64,000 bases of DNA from CAYNVQ01 sp964400735 (GCA_964400735.1 CAYNVQ010000004.1:62001-126000); one strand, 5' to 3'. Counted from the first letter of the stretch, positions 1 to 8,857 are shown. Notes: generated by a model from the letters alone, not told the origin. A program made the numbers and translations.

Positions 1-1
1 G

Positions 2-1291
2 AGAGAGCGCTATCTCATCGAAGCAGACTATTTTCAGATAGTGGAAAAGAATTTGGAGAAAGCCATCGATTCCTATGAAACACTGCTGGAGGTATATCCG
101 AATGATATGCTCGGAAATTTCAACCTGGCCCAGGTGTATATAGAACAACTTGAAGAATGGGACAAAGCCATTCCACCTCTGGAACTCCTGGTGAAAAACA
201 AGGAAGAAGCGATCTGGATCTACACATACCTGGGAAGAGCATACAGGGCAAAAGGATTGTATGACAAGGTCACGGAACTTTACCGTTTTTATCTGAATAA
301 TTTTCCCGACGATTTGAGGATTCACGCTGGATTAGCGACCAATTACATGTTTCTAGGAGAGTATGACCTTGCCCTTGCTGAATACGAGAAGGCCGTATCC
401 TCAAAGCCTGTTAAATACGGAATATCGATGATGAAAGGATGGATTGAGATCCTGAAGGGAAACCTTGACAAGGCTGAGAAAGAAATCCTAAACGTGCTGG
501 AAGATAAATCACCACAAGCGCAATTAACAGGAATAGGAGCTCTCATGCCGCTGTACTATTTTCAGGGAAAGTTTAAAAAAATAGAAAAATTGATAGAAGA
601 ATCCAGAGCTTTGCTGGACAGACCCAACCCTGAAATGTGGATTTTGAGAAACTACCACCAAGAGCGAGCAAATCTGTTTTTCGAAACGAGAAGATATCGG
701 GAAGCCTTACAAGAATACAATAAATTATGGGATATTGCTGTTGAGATGGAAGATTCTTATCTCCAAATGGAAACATTAGAAGACAAAGGGATTGTCTATC
801 TCAAATTGAAAGAAATTGACAAAGCTCAAGAGGCTGCAGAAGAGCTCAAGCCATTGCTGGATAAAGAAGTGAACAAGAAGCTTTGGAGACATTATTACCG
901 TTCAATCGGACAGATCGAGTGTGAAAAAGAAAATTTTTCCGAGGCCATTGCTCAACTGGAAAAGGCTGTTTCTTTGATTTCAGTTGGCCATCAAGATATG
1001 AGCCCTGATTTCTTAGAGCCTCTCGCATCAGCCTATTACAGGGCCGGAGATATGGACAGTGCAAGAGAAGTATACGAAAAAATCACAAGAATCACGATGG
1101 GAAGATTCGAATCCGGTGCCACTTACGTCAAAAGCTTCTACATGCTCGGGAAGATAAACGAAAATCAAGGCAAAATAAATAGAGCCAAAGAATATTATGA
1201 AAAATTCCTCACCCTCTGGAAAGACGCTGACCCAGGTATTGCAGAGGTGGAGGATGCTCGGAAGAGACTGGCGGGGCTGAAGACTCAGTGA
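2..1291 (+). CDS. C-terminal TPR part of a kinase-TPR protein, cut by the left window edge
   Basis: The frame is open from base 2, so the gene starts outside the window; a GTG at 41 is only an internal codon. The first residues, RERYLIEADYFQ, line up with ERERLWIEQTYY in the intact kinase at 10885, about residue 610 of that protein. What is visible is therefore the TPR half of a zinc-ribbon/kinase/TolB/TPR protein of the same class. About ten TPR-like helical pairs follow (for example NLEKAIDSYETLLEVYPND), and it ends with the class tail YYEKFLTLWKDADPG...EDARKRLAGL, shared with the genes at 10885 and 40056. TPRs are protein-interaction repeats; the partner is unknown. That a kinase domain lies upstream is inferred from paralogy. 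Confidence 0.85.
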   Translation, partial: RERYLIEADYFQIVEKNLEKAIDSYETLLEVYPNDMLGNFNLAQVYIEQLEEWDKAIPPLELLVKNKEEAIWIYTYLGRAYRAKGLYDKVTELYRFYLNNFPDDLRIHAGLATNYMFLGEYDLALAEYEKAVSSKPVKYGISMMKGWIEILKGNLDKAEKEILNVLEDKSPQAQLTGIGALMPLYYFQGKFKKIEKLIEESRALLDRPNPEMWILRNYHQERANLFFETRRYREALQEYNKLWDIAVEMEDSYLQMETLEDKGIVYLKLKEIDKAQEAAEELKPLLDKEVNKKLWRHYYRSIGQIECEKENFSEAIAQLEKAVSLISVGHQDMSPDFLEPLASAYYRAGDMDSAREVYEKITRITMGRFESGATYVKSFYMLGKINENQGKINRAKEYYEKFLTLWKDADPGIAEVEDARKRLAGLKTQ

Positions 1292-1316
1292 TATCTCCCA
1301 CGCCAATTCCATCAAT

Positions 1317-1355
1317 TTGACACATCCCTGGTTCCTTGATAAAATTTTGCCGACC
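1317..1355 (+). promoter_or_regulatory. Family promoter copy 1 (sigma-70 type)
   Basis: TTGACA at 1317-1322, a 17-base spacer ending in TTCCTTGA, -10 TAAAAT at 1340-1345, then GCCGACC at 1349-1355. The predicted transcript start is near 1352, giving a leader of about 20 bases with AGGGGAAG before the ATG at 1371. The same block recurs in front of seven other loci of this kinase family in the window. Confidence 0.8.
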
Positions 1356-1370
1356 AAATAAGGGGAAGAA

Positions 1371-3728
1371 ATGACGACTCAGTGTCCGAAATGCCGATCA
1401 GAAAATCCTGAAACAGCAAAATTCTGCAGTGAATGCGCCACGCCTCTCAGGCCTTCAAGGGATGTCCCTCTGACTAAGACCCTTCAAACACCAACTGCCA
1501 CTCTAGGCAAAACCATTGCAGGCAAATACGAGATCTTTTCTGAATTAGGCCGGGGAGGTATGGGTGTTGTTTATAAAGCAAAAGACATCAGGCTAAACCG
1601 TACCGTAGCTCTTAAGTTTCTTCCCACTGAATTAACGCGGGACAGAGAGGCGAACAAGAGGTTCATTCAGGAGGCACAGGCAGAGGCTGCGTTAGAGCAT
1701 CCGAATATCTGTACAGTGTATGAGGTCGATGAGGCTGATGGCCAAACCTTTATCGCCATGTCGTATATTGAAGGCCAGAGCCTGAAGGATAAGCTCAGAG
1801 ATGGGCCATTGGATGTCGATGAGGCTAAAGATATCGCTATACAAGTTGCAGAGGGGCTCAAGGAGGCCCATGAAAAAGGTATTGTACACAGGGATATTAA
1901 GCCAGCTAACATCATACTGACAAATAAGAGACAAGCCAAGATAACTGATTTTGGATTGGCAAAGTTGTCTTGGGGGGCTGATTTGACAAAGCCTTCAACA
2001 ATCATGGGCACAGTTGCCTATATGTCACCAGAACAGGCAAAGGGGGAAGAAGTCGATCACAGAACGGATATATGGTCTTTAGGCGCAACGCTCTATGAAG
2101 TTCTCACAGGAAAGCCTCCCTTTAAGGTCACACATGATCAGGCTGTTCTTTATGCCATCTTGAATGAGGATCCCATACCCATCACTAAGATCCGAAAGGA
2201 TATCCCAAAAGAGTTCGAGAAGATTGTTCGGAAGGCTCTCGAAAAAAATCCTAAAAAGAGATACAGCGATATGGAAACCATACTGGCGGATTTAAAGGCT
2301 GTTGGAAAAGAGCCTGTTTCTGCCTATGCAGATAAACCTTCCATCGCAGTTCTTCCTTTCGTTAACATGAGTGCGGACCCTGAAAATGAATATTTCAGCG
2401 ACGGATTAGCCGAGGATCTCATCAATGCTCTCACCAAGATCTCTGAACTGCACGTCGTCGCTCGCACATCTTCTTTTGCCTTTAAGGGGGAGAAAACCGA
2501 TATTCGAGCGATTGGTCAGAAACTGAATGTGGACAATCTCCTCGAGGGAAGTGTGAGAAAAGCCGGCAATCGAATACGAATAACTGCCCAGTTGATCAAA
2601 GTCAAAGACGGATATCACCTCTGGTCAGATCGGTATGACCGCGACATGGAGGATGTGTTCGTTATTCAGGACGAAATCACTGAAAAAATTGTGGATAAGT
2701 TGAGAGTTGCCCTCAATGTGGAAGCGAAAAAGCCCATAGAGAAGCGTCCAGTCAATTTTGAGGCGTATGATTTCTATCTCAAGGGACGCTATTGTTTGAA
2801 CAAGTTTGAAATGGATAAATCATTAACTTACTATCAACAGGCTATAGAAAAAGATCCCGATTATGCGCTTGCTTATGCATCGATTGCAGAAGTTTACACC
2901 TTACTATCAACTGGTTTTGATATCCTTCCCGCTAAGGATGCGATGCCAAAAGCCAGGGAAGCCGCACAAAAAGCACTTAAGCTCGATCCCAATCTGGCTG
3001 AGGCGTATGTTTCATTGGGACTCGTTGCATTATCCTATGATTGGGACCGTTTCGCCACCAAGAAGTACTTCGAGAGGGCTCTTGAGCTCAACCCCAATTC
3101 AGCGACCGCATACCAGTGGTTCGAATTCTACTGGACATACATGATGGGAGACCTTGAGACAGCCACCGCTCAACTTGAAAGGGCATTGGAACTGGATCCC
3201 CTCAATTTTCTCATAAGAATACGCTTGGGGTTCATGGACATTTTTAAGGGCGATCAAGAAAGCGCAATAAATAAATTCGAGACGCTCTATGATTTCGAGC
3301 CAAACTATTTATTGCTCTACCTTTCGCTAGCGACGGCCCATGCACTCAAAGGAGATTTTGACAAAGCCATATCTTATGGGAAAAAAATGCTAGAGTCTGG
3401 CCCCCGTGCTGTCGCATCTGTCGGCAATATGGGTTGGTTCTATGCTATGAGTGGAAAAAAAGAAAAAGCATATGAGCTCCTTTCTGAACTCGAAGAGCGT
3501 TCCAAAAAAGGCTATGTATCCTCCTTTTGGACGGCTTTGATCTATTCTGCTCTTGGGGAATTGGATAAATCTTTTGCGTGGTTTGAGAAAGCCTATGAAG
3601 AACGTGACGCCAACATGATCTATTTAACCGTAGTGCCATTATTCAATGATGTAAGATCCGATCCAAGGTATAAGCAACTTCTCCTGAAAATGGGACATGA
3701 TAATTTAATCTCAAAATTAACCCGCTGA
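1371..3728 (+). CDS. Zinc-ribbon Ser/Thr kinase with TolB-like and TPR domains
   Basis: 785 residues. A zinc ribbon uses C5, C8, C19 and C22. The Hanks-type kinase spans about 53-310: glycine loop LGRGGMGVVY, ATP-binding K82, catalytic HRDIKPAN (HRD 173-175), DFG 193-195 and activation-segment end MSPEQ. All catalytic residues are present, so it should be active. A TolB-like domain follows at about 323-460 (SIAVLPFVNMS, LLEGSVRKAGNRIRI, YHLWSDRYDR), then TPRs to the end. No membrane segment is seen, so it is probably cytoplasmic. Start ATG has AGGGGAAG upstream. It stands alone behind the family promoter. Its TolB half resembles that of 14382 (RTSSFAFKG) although its kinase half resembles 30179 and 36219, a sign of domain exchange. 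Substrates are unknown. Confidence 0.92.
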   Translation: MTTQCPKCRSENPETAKFCSECATPLRPSRDVPLTKTLQTPTATLGKTIAGKYEIFSELGRGGMGVVYKAKDIRLNRTVALKFLPTELTRDREANKRFIQEAQAEAALEHPNICTVYEVDEADGQTFIAMSYIEGQSLKDKLRDGPLDVDEAKDIAIQVAEGLKEAHEKGIVHRDIKPANIILTNKRQAKITDFGLAKLSWGADLTKPSTIMGTVAYMSPEQAKGEEVDHRTDIWSLGATLYEVLTGKPPFKVTHDQAVLYAILNEDPIPITKIRKDIPKEFEKIVRKALEKNPKKRYSDMETILADLKAVGKEPVSAYADKPSIAVLPFVNMSADPENEYFSDGLAEDLINALTKISELHVVARTSSFAFKGEKTDIRAIGQKLNVDNLLEGSVRKAGNRIRITAQLIKVKDGYHLWSDRYDRDMEDVFVIQDEITEKIVDKLRVALNVEAKKPIEKRPVNFEAYDFYLKGRYCLNKFEMDKSLTYYQQAIEKDPDYALAYASIAEVYTLLSTGFDILPAKDAMPKAREAAQKALKLDPNLAEAYVSLGLVALSYDWDRFATKKYFERALELNPNSATAYQWFEFYWTYMMGDLETATAQLERALELDPLNFLIRIRLGFMDIFKGDQESAINKFETLYDFEPNYLLLYLSLATAHALKGDFDKAISYGKKMLESGPRAVASVGNMGWFYAMSGKKEKAYELLSELEERSKKGYVSSFWTALIYSALGELDKSFAWFEKAYEERDANMIYLTVVPLFNDVRSDPRYKQLLLKMGHDNLISKLTR

Positions 3729-3794
3729 TATGGATCCCTCTCCTTAAAAAAGATCATTCTTCTTGCGGAGGGAGGAGTCTAATTCACTTGACGT

Positions 3795-3833
3795 TTGACA
3801 CTCCCGACGTTCCTTGATAATATTTTGCCGACC
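3795..3833 (+). promoter_or_regulatory. Family promoter copy 2, now upstream of an unrelated gene
   Basis: TTGACA 3795-3800, 17-base spacer ending TTCCTTGA, -10 TAATAT 3818-3823, GCCGACC 3827-3833. Only 15 codons of a kinase head remain behind it, so it probably now transcribes the exported-protein gene at 3908. Confidence 0.8.
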
Positions 3834-3849
3834 AAAACAAGGGGAAGAA

Positions 3850-3894
3850 GTGGCAATAAAGTGCCCAAAGTGTCTATTCGAAAATCCAGCTGGC
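3850..3894 (+). pseudogene. Beheaded kinase: first 15 codons of a zinc-ribbon kinase
   Basis: GTG at 3850 with GGGGAAG upstream reads VAIKCPKCLFENPAG, nearly the same as the start of the kinase at 30179 (VAIKCPKCNADNP). After this the family similarity stops. The frame runs on out of phase through the first part of the 3908 gene to a stop at about 4008. Only the first CPxC half of the zinc ribbon survives; the rest of the kinase was replaced by the 3908/4681 gene pair. Confidence 0.75.
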
Positions 3895-3907
3895 GAAAGG
3901 GAATTTC

Positions 3908-4651
3908 ATGAAAAGACAACTAAAACGGTATTCTGGCGTAACGCTTTTCATTATGCTCGTCTCACTCTGCACGGCGTATGCGCAGGAATCAGCGTCGCTT
4001 TCAGATGAGCAGGTGAAAGAGCGACTCAGCTTTATAGAGGACGCCCTGCATTCGGCGCAACCACGCGCCCGAACCTGGTGGTACGGCTGGATTGGAGGGT
4101 ATTCAGCAGGGGCCATCATCATGGGAGGCCTGTCTGCGGCCAATTGGAACACGAAAGATAAGAAGGATTTTGCCGAAGATATGCTCGTCGGGAGCGCAAC
4201 CTTCGCGCTGGGAGTCGGGGGCCTCTTGATCGATCCCTTTGTCCCGGCTTATGCTTCCCGCAAGATGCGCCTGCTGCCAGAGAGCACGTCAGGAGAGCGC
4301 CGGGCCAAGCTGCTGAAGGCCGAGGGGCTCCTTCGCGAGTGTGCACAGCGGGAGAAGGATGGACAAGGCTGGCTCACCCATTTGCTCAACCTCGGCGCGA
4401 ACATCGCCGGAGGATTGGTGACCGTCTATGCCTTTGATCGATCCTGGTCTGACGGGCTCATGACCATCGCCATAGGCGAAGCTGTATCGCTCCTGAATAT
4501 TTACACGCAACCGCGCCGGGCAATTCGTGACTTGCATAACTATGAGATAAAGTACCTAGGAAAACAGGGTGTCCCTATCGCAGAGCCAGGGGAAAGCCAT
4601 TGGTTCTTCAGCGTCTACCCGTGTGGCTTCAGCGTCCGCTTGCAATTTTGA
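3908..4651 (+). CDS. Exported or membrane-associated protein of unknown function
   Basis: 247 residues. It begins with a signal peptide: basic MKRQLKR, a hydrophobic stretch, and a probable cleavage after CTAYAQ. Glycine- and alanine-rich hydrophobic segments follow at about 60-75, 95-115 and 155-175, and it ends SVRLQF, with a terminal Phe as in many outer-membrane proteins. No known domain is recognised. Start ATG is preceded by GAAAGGGA. The 29 bases to the MFS gene at 4681 suggest co-transcription, probably from the captured kinase promoter at 3795. By eye this gene and the next are richer in G+C than the surrounding kinases, which fits insertion of a foreign segment. Confidence 0.75.
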   Translation: MKRQLKRYSGVTLFIMLVSLCTAYAQESASLSDEQVKERLSFIEDALHSAQPRARTWWYGWIGGYSAGAIIMGGLSAANWNTKDKKDFAEDMLVGSATFALGVGGLLIDPFVPAYASRKMRLLPESTSGERRAKLLKAEGLLRECAQREKDGQGWLTHLLNLGANIAGGLVTVYAFDRSWSDGLMTIAIGEAVSLLNIYTQPRRAIRDLHNYEIKYLGKQGVPIAEPGESHWFFSVYPCGFSVRLQF

Positions 4652-4680
4652 TGAGCTGAGGGGCTGGAGAGGAGGAGAGT

Positions 4681-5895
4681 TTGAAACAAGAAGCGCAATT
4701 TAGAGCCTACGGCTATCGTTGGGTAGTCCTTCTCGCCTTTGTCATCATTGCGGTCATGACCCAAATCCTCTGGATCACTTTCGCTCCTATCACGAGCGCG
4801 GCGGCACAGTTCTACCACACTTCCGACCTTATGATCGGCCTGTTGTCGATGAGCTTCATGATCGTCTTTATCTTTGTTTTCTTTCCCTCGGCGTATGCGA
4901 TCGATACCTGGGGTTTTAAAACGGCGGTCGGAATTGGCGCTATCCTGACCGCGGTTTTCGGCCTCAGCCGGGGGATCTTCGCCTCAAACTTCACTCTCGT
5001 CCTTATCTCTCAAGTCGGGATCGCCATCGGCCAGCCCTTTGTCATCGGTGCCATTACTAAAATTGCCGCCCGCTGGTTTCCGATCGAGGAACGAGCGACG
5101 GCTTCTGGATTTGGCACGCTGGCCCTCTATCTAGGGCCTCTACTGGCCATGCTTATCACGCCGTTGCTGGTCCTCCGTATCGGGATAGCTAGAATGCTGC
5201 TGGCCTACGGCATCGTCTCAGCCGCCGCTGCCGTCTTTTTTCTTCTCGTGGCCCGCGAGCATCCTCCAACGCCGGCAGGACCGGATGAGCGCGCCTTGAT
5301 GCTCGACGGCTTCAAGTCCATGCTCCGGCAGCGCGACTTCATTTTTCTCATGATCATCTTCTTCGTCGGGCTGGGCATGTTCAACAGCATCTCGACCTGG
5401 ATCGAAGACATCATCCGGCCCCGAGGCTTTACCATCTCTCAAGCCGGAGTGCTCGGCGGATTGATGCTCCTGGGCGGGATCATCGGCGCTGTCATTATCT
5501 CCCTCGTATCCGATCAATCCCGCCGTCGCAAGCCGTTCATCCTTATGGCAATTATTGGCCTTATTCCCGGCTTGATGGGAATGACGTATTTAACCAGCTA
5601 CTGGTTATTGCTTCTCTCGGGTTTTGCCTTCGGATTTTTCTTGCTCAGCGCTGGGCCGGTCGGCTTTCAGTACGGCGCAGAGCTCACCCATCCAGCTCCT
5701 GAAGGCACATCGAATATTCTGCTTCTTGTGGTGGGCCAGATCTCGGGCATCATATTCATCTTTGGAATGGATGCGCTCAAAGCGCCTGCCACCGGAGAGA
5801 TGACAACCTCTCTCCTCATCATGGCGGGACTTGTCGTCATCTGCATCGTTCTGGCCGCTATGATCCGCGAATCCCCTGTGCACAAAGGTGGGTAA
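4681..5895 (+). CDS. MFS transporter, FLVCR/DIRC2-like
   Basis: 404 residues with about twelve hydrophobic segments, so an inner-membrane secondary transporter. The start YRWVVLLAF followed by WITFAPI within the first helices resembles the FLVCR/DIRC2 branch of the major facilitator superfamily; the loop after helix 2 carries DTWGFKTA, matching the usual D-x-x-G-x-R/K-motif area. The substrate cannot be read from sequence. The TTG start at 4681 follows a strong GGAGAGGAGGAG site. It forms a pair with the exported-protein gene upstream. Confidence 0.85.
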   Translation: MKQEAQFRAYGYRWVVLLAFVIIAVMTQILWITFAPITSAAAQFYHTSDLMIGLLSMSFMIVFIFVFFPSAYAIDTWGFKTAVGIGAILTAVFGLSRGIFASNFTLVLISQVGIAIGQPFVIGAITKIAARWFPIEERATASGFGTLALYLGPLLAMLITPLLVLRIGIARMLLAYGIVSAAAAVFFLLVAREHPPTPAGPDERALMLDGFKSMLRQRDFIFLMIIFFVGLGMFNSISTWIEDIIRPRGFTISQAGVLGGLMLLGGIIGAVIISLVSDQSRRRKPFILMAIIGLIPGLMGMTYLTSYWLLLLSGFAFGFFLLSAGPVGFQYGAELTHPAPEGTSNILLLVVGQISGIIFIFGMDALKAPATGEMTTSLLIMAGLVVICIVLAAMIRESPVHKGG

Positions 5896-5989
5896 AGGAA
5901 GGGCTAATAATCAGATTATTTCCCACCACAATGAATCGTACTGTGTTAACAATTTCTTAATCTGAGATATTTAATCTCCTATTCGTTGA

Positions 5990-6346
5990 ATTTGTCTTAC
6001 TCATTACTTCATTCACTACATCCCTTCCAATAGTCCCAAGCCAATTTCCCTAGATGAAGCAATCGAATCTTTGAAGCCAGTATTTGAAGCATTCCCTGAC
6101 GCTGTCTGGAGTATTGAAGACTTAATTGCAGCAGGGGATAAGGTGATAGTCAGGTTTGTCTTAAGGTGAACTCACAAAGGAGAATTCATGGGCATCCTGC
6201 CGACAGGGATTAAGGTTGAAGTTGGTGGAATTAATATAATGCGAATTGAGAGTGGAAAAATCGTTGAAGATTGGGAAGACGCTGACGTGTTGGGCTGGAT
6301 GCAGCAACTCGGCATGGAGCTTAAGCCGAAGGAAGGGGAGAAGTAG
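5990..6346 (+). pseudogene. Relic of a SnoaL-like (ester-cyclase family) gene
   Basis: One frame reads YFIHYIPSNSPKPISLDEAI, then VFEAFPDAVWSIEDLIAAGD, a TGA at 6167-6169, THKGEFMGILPTG and RIESGKIVEDWEDADVLGWM, ending with TAG at 6344. This matches the C-terminal two thirds of the SnoaL-like fold, including the typical SLDEAIE, FPD and GDKV-V-R signatures. The TGA stands where these proteins have a residue just before TH, and an upstream TGA at 5987 removes any start. It is an N-terminally truncated pseudogene with one nonsense codon; stop-codon readthrough is less likely because no start is present. Confidence 0.75.
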
Positions 6347-6348
6347 GA

Positions 6349-6438
6349 TTGCTGATCGACTTCCATCCCGGTCCAATTCGACCTATAAAAGGCTGCCTAA
6401 ACAAAAGCATCATCATCCTTGCCGAGGCTGTTGCGGGA
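6349..6438 (+). pseudogene. 30-codon relic of a SAM-dependent methyltransferase
   Basis: Thirty codons read LLIDFHPGPIRPIKG, then CLNKSIIILAEAVAG. The intact methyltransferase at 29439 has LLIDFHPGPIRPFKG, then WINKAIITIAEIAAG at the same place. The DNA also matches closely. The relic is joined directly to the SnoaL relic stop codon, so two unrelated gene fragments have been fused by deletion. Confidence 0.8.
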
Positions 6439-6450
6439 GATGAGAGAGGA

Positions 6451-6876
6451 TTATTTTTTCGCTTTTTCTCCCTTGACGGACTTTTTGTATTCCGACCTCT
6501 CCATAGATAGCACCAGAAATCCCTCCTCCCCTGAAAGCCACACTTCCGCTAACACGTATTCCGTGATGTATTCTGTGTATGAAGGCTCGAAGTTCCCTAC
6601 CATGTCGAAGATAAGCTGTGGCTCTTCGATAGGCTGAGTCGGTTGGGCCAACTTTTCGACCAATGGGATCAGAACTTCCTGCTCTTCCATTTCCTTACGA
6701 AGCGTGATTTTCCCTTCTTCTTGCTGTGCGAACCAGTAATTGCCAGGAGGAAACGATTTGCCTCCAGCTTTGAACTTGAACGGGATCTTGAATGTGGCCT
6801 GGGAATAGGCCATTCCGCTCCCTAAAATGAGTGTAAAGGAAAATCCCAAAACAGCCAGTACGATCAGACGTTTCAT
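6451..6876 (-). CDS. Small exported protein of Acidobacteria type
   Basis: 141 residues from the ATG at 6876, which has GGAGG seven bases upstream; a longer start at 6894 would overlap the neighbour and lacks such a site. A signal peptide (MKRLIVLAVLGFSFTLILGS, cleavage near MAYSQA) precedes FKIPFKFKAGGKSFPPGNYW, a pattern I know from short secreted proteins of Acidobacteria of unknown function. The tail is Lys-rich. It lies 14 bases downstream of the aminotransferase gene on the same strand, so the two are probably one operon. Confidence 0.75.
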   Translation of the reverse strand: MKRLIVLAVLGFSFTLILGSGMAYSQATFKIPFKFKAGGKSFPPGNYWFAQQEEGKITLRKEMEEQEVLIPLVEKLAQPTQPIEEPQLIFDMVGNFEPSYTEYITEYVLAEVWLSGEEGFLVLSMERSEYKKSVKGEKAKK

Positions 6877-6890
6877 ATGAATCCTCCACG

Positions 6891-8261
6891 TCAAACTAAA
6901 TAGACGCCATCCCCAGCGTCACTTCTGGCAGAGGGCTGTGTGGTCGGAACGCCATTCTTGATCGCATCCTCCATGGCCATCACGAACGTGTCGATCTCCT
7001 CTAGTGTTGTGTAGACATTCGGAGACACCCGGATCGCCTGATAGTCAAAGACCGAGTTGGGTGGGACTCCCCCTACGAGCGGAACCACGATGATCCTGTA
7101 CTTGTTCATCAAAAATCGCGCAAGATCCCTGACATCGATTCCCTCGATATAGACCGCTGCCACCCCCCATGTTTGCGGAGGCTCGCTGATGTTGGATAAT
7201 ACCTTGAACTCCGGATACTGTTTAAGAGCGTTGATATACCGCATGGTTAGATAGCGCATCCGGGCCGCTTTGTTTTCGGCCCCGATGGCCTGATGAAAAG
7301 CTAGTGCCTCGCCCAGTGCAGCCCTGATAGCCCAAGGATGGGTGCCTATGGCTTCGAACTTGCGGATGTCGCTATCCTGAAGGGCAGGAGCCGCCTGCAG
7401 CGGCCAGAATTTGGGGATACTCTCCCGGCGCACATAGAGGCAGCCGTTGCCGATCGGTGCCAGCAGCCATTTGTGCAGGCTGACACCGTACGCATCGCAT
7501 TCCAGATCCCGCAATTTGAATGGGAAATGCCCCAGCGCATGCGCCCCATCTACGATCGTGACGATGCCTTTCGATCGCGCCAGCCGGGAAAGCCGCTGAA
7601 CCGGAAACAACTGGGCGGTCAAGTTGGTGATGTGACAGAAATGGAAAACCTTTGTCCGCGGAGATATAGCGTTCTCGAACCGCTGATAGAGATCGTCCCC
7701 TGTAGTTGGAACAGGGAACTGGAGACGAGTCACTTTGATTCCTTCACGCCGCCTGCGCTGGTCCCACGTCGTCAACATGCGTGGGTAGTCCTGCTCGGTC
7801 GTGATCACCTCGTCGCCGGCTTCAAGGTCGATCCCATTTTGTACAATCTGCAGCGACTCGCTTGCCCCGCGTGTCAGTGCCAGTTCTTCAGGTTCGCATC
7901 CGAACTCGGCCGCCATCCGTCGACGAACCGTCTGGATGTTCTGCTGGACTATCCGTTGGTAATAAACAGGCAGCATGTTGATCATATCCATGTATCGCCA
8001 GACCGATTCCAGCACGACCCGTGGCGTGGGGCAGGTAAAACCGTTGTTGAGGTTAATCAATCCTCGGTCCAGCTTGAAGCCCAATTGGATTTCCCTCCAA
8101 AAGAATTCGTCCTTAGCAACCTCCCCAGGTGATTTGTCCGCGATAGACTGCGATGCGGCTGCGATACGTTCGAAGCCACTGGCCTTCGCAGCGTAAGCTG
8201 TCATCCCCAGAGCGGCACTCTTTCGCAGAAAGTCGCGTCGACTCAATGTGTTAGATTTCAT
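6891..8261 (-). CDS. Tat-exported class V aminotransferase (isopenicillin-N epimerase / cysteine desulfurase-like)
   Basis: 456 residues. The N terminus has a twin-arginine signal, SRRDFLRKSAALGM, so it is likely exported folded with its cofactor. The PLP fold type I, class V signature is clear: DGAHALG with D238 and H241, and the Schiff-base lysine K264 in GVSLHKWL. The general architecture resembles CefD-like isopenicillin-N epimerases, which are widespread and mostly of unknown substrate. Start ATG has GAGAGGT upstream. It is the first gene of a probable two-gene operon with the small exported protein. The specific reaction is not predictable. Confidence 0.85.
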   Translation of the reverse strand: MKSNTLSRRDFLRKSAALGMTAYAAKASGFERIAAASQSIADKSPGEVAKDEFFWREIQLGFKLDRGLINLNNGFTCPTPRVVLESVWRYMDMINMLPVYYQRIVQQNIQTVRRRMAAEFGCEPEELALTRGASESLQIVQNGIDLEAGDEVITTEQDYPRMLTTWDQRRRREGIKVTRLQFPVPTTGDDLYQRFENAISPRTKVFHFCHITNLTAQLFPVQRLSRLARSKGIVTIVDGAHALGHFPFKLRDLECDAYGVSLHKWLLAPIGNGCLYVRRESIPKFWPLQAAPALQDSDIRKFEAIGTHPWAIRAALGEALAFHQAIGAENKAARMRYLTMRYINALKQYPEFKVLSNISEPPQTWGVAAVYIEGIDVRDLARFLMNKYRIIVVPLVGGVPPNSVFDYQAIRVSPNVYTTLEEIDTFVMAMEDAIKNGVPTTQPSARSDAGDGVYLV

Positions 8262-8857
8262 TATAGACCTCTCTTCAAAGAAATAATTGATCGTATTGCT
8301 AGAAGTGGGATAGATCCGATACTTGCCATTTTGACTTAATTCGAGGATCTTTTATGCTTTCTTGTTGGCCATTCAAACTTATCACGTCTTTTCCTTGAAT
8401 TCAACAGAATATTGAAAATGTTATACTTCACACTTTTGGCTGGCACAGAAGTTTTTCAAAAATATTCTTTGGCGATGGATTCTATCCAGTATATGAAACT
8501 AATCCTATGAAAGATTCCCTACATAGGTGAAAAAGTTTGTCATAAATTCATTAAATCTACATTTTTAGATAGAGCGCCTGACAACGAATCAGAAGGCCGA
8601 TGATTCAAATCCCTCCAGGTGTACCAGGGGTATCCCCTGAAAATCAACTCTTTTTTCGCTTTTGCTTTAAATACCGCAACCCGCAGTTTTAGCTAACTTA
8701 GGCAATTTTTAGTGCATGAATTGGCAAAAGCAGTCTCGATGATGTTAAAATTGATTGCTCCTTTTCTTGAATTTAATTAGCAGGGAGCTGTGCTTATGCT
8801 GATAATAAAAACAAGCTCTTGTATGAGATATTATGACTCCATAAAAAGGAATTCAAA
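8262..8857. other. Intergenic region with a tRNA relic
   Basis: About 600 A+T-rich bases between the divergent aminotransferase and deaminase genes. Apart from the tRNA-Arg relic at 8562-8626 and the short palindrome GGGGTATCCCC just after it, I see no open frame with coding character. Confidence 0.5.
8562..8626 (+). pseudogene. Degenerate 3' part of a tRNA-Arg (ACG), possible integration scar
   Basis: The stretch reads AGATAGAGCGC (end of D arm), then CCTGACAACGAATCAG (anticodon arm, loop CAACGAA, anticodon ACG), a variable loop AAGGCC, TTCAAATC in the T arm, and ends TCCAGGTGTACCA including CCA. The 5' acceptor strand and start of the D arm are absent, and the T stem no longer pairs (GATGA against CCCTC). 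It cannot be a working tRNA. A 3' tRNA fragment is what integrases of islands and phages leave at attachment sites, but no integrase is seen nearby. Confidence 0.65.

Noticed and set aside
6167..6169. TGA in the SnoaL-like relic as a recoded codon (selenocysteine or Gly/Trp)
   Set aside because: The gene also lacks its N terminus and start, and TGA clearly serves as the stop of other genes here (for example 32548); a nonsense mutation is simpler.
7338..8132. 264-codon open frame on the plus strand
   Set aside because: It is antisense to the class V aminotransferase, whose motifs and Tat signal are unmistakable; no family features in the shadow frame.
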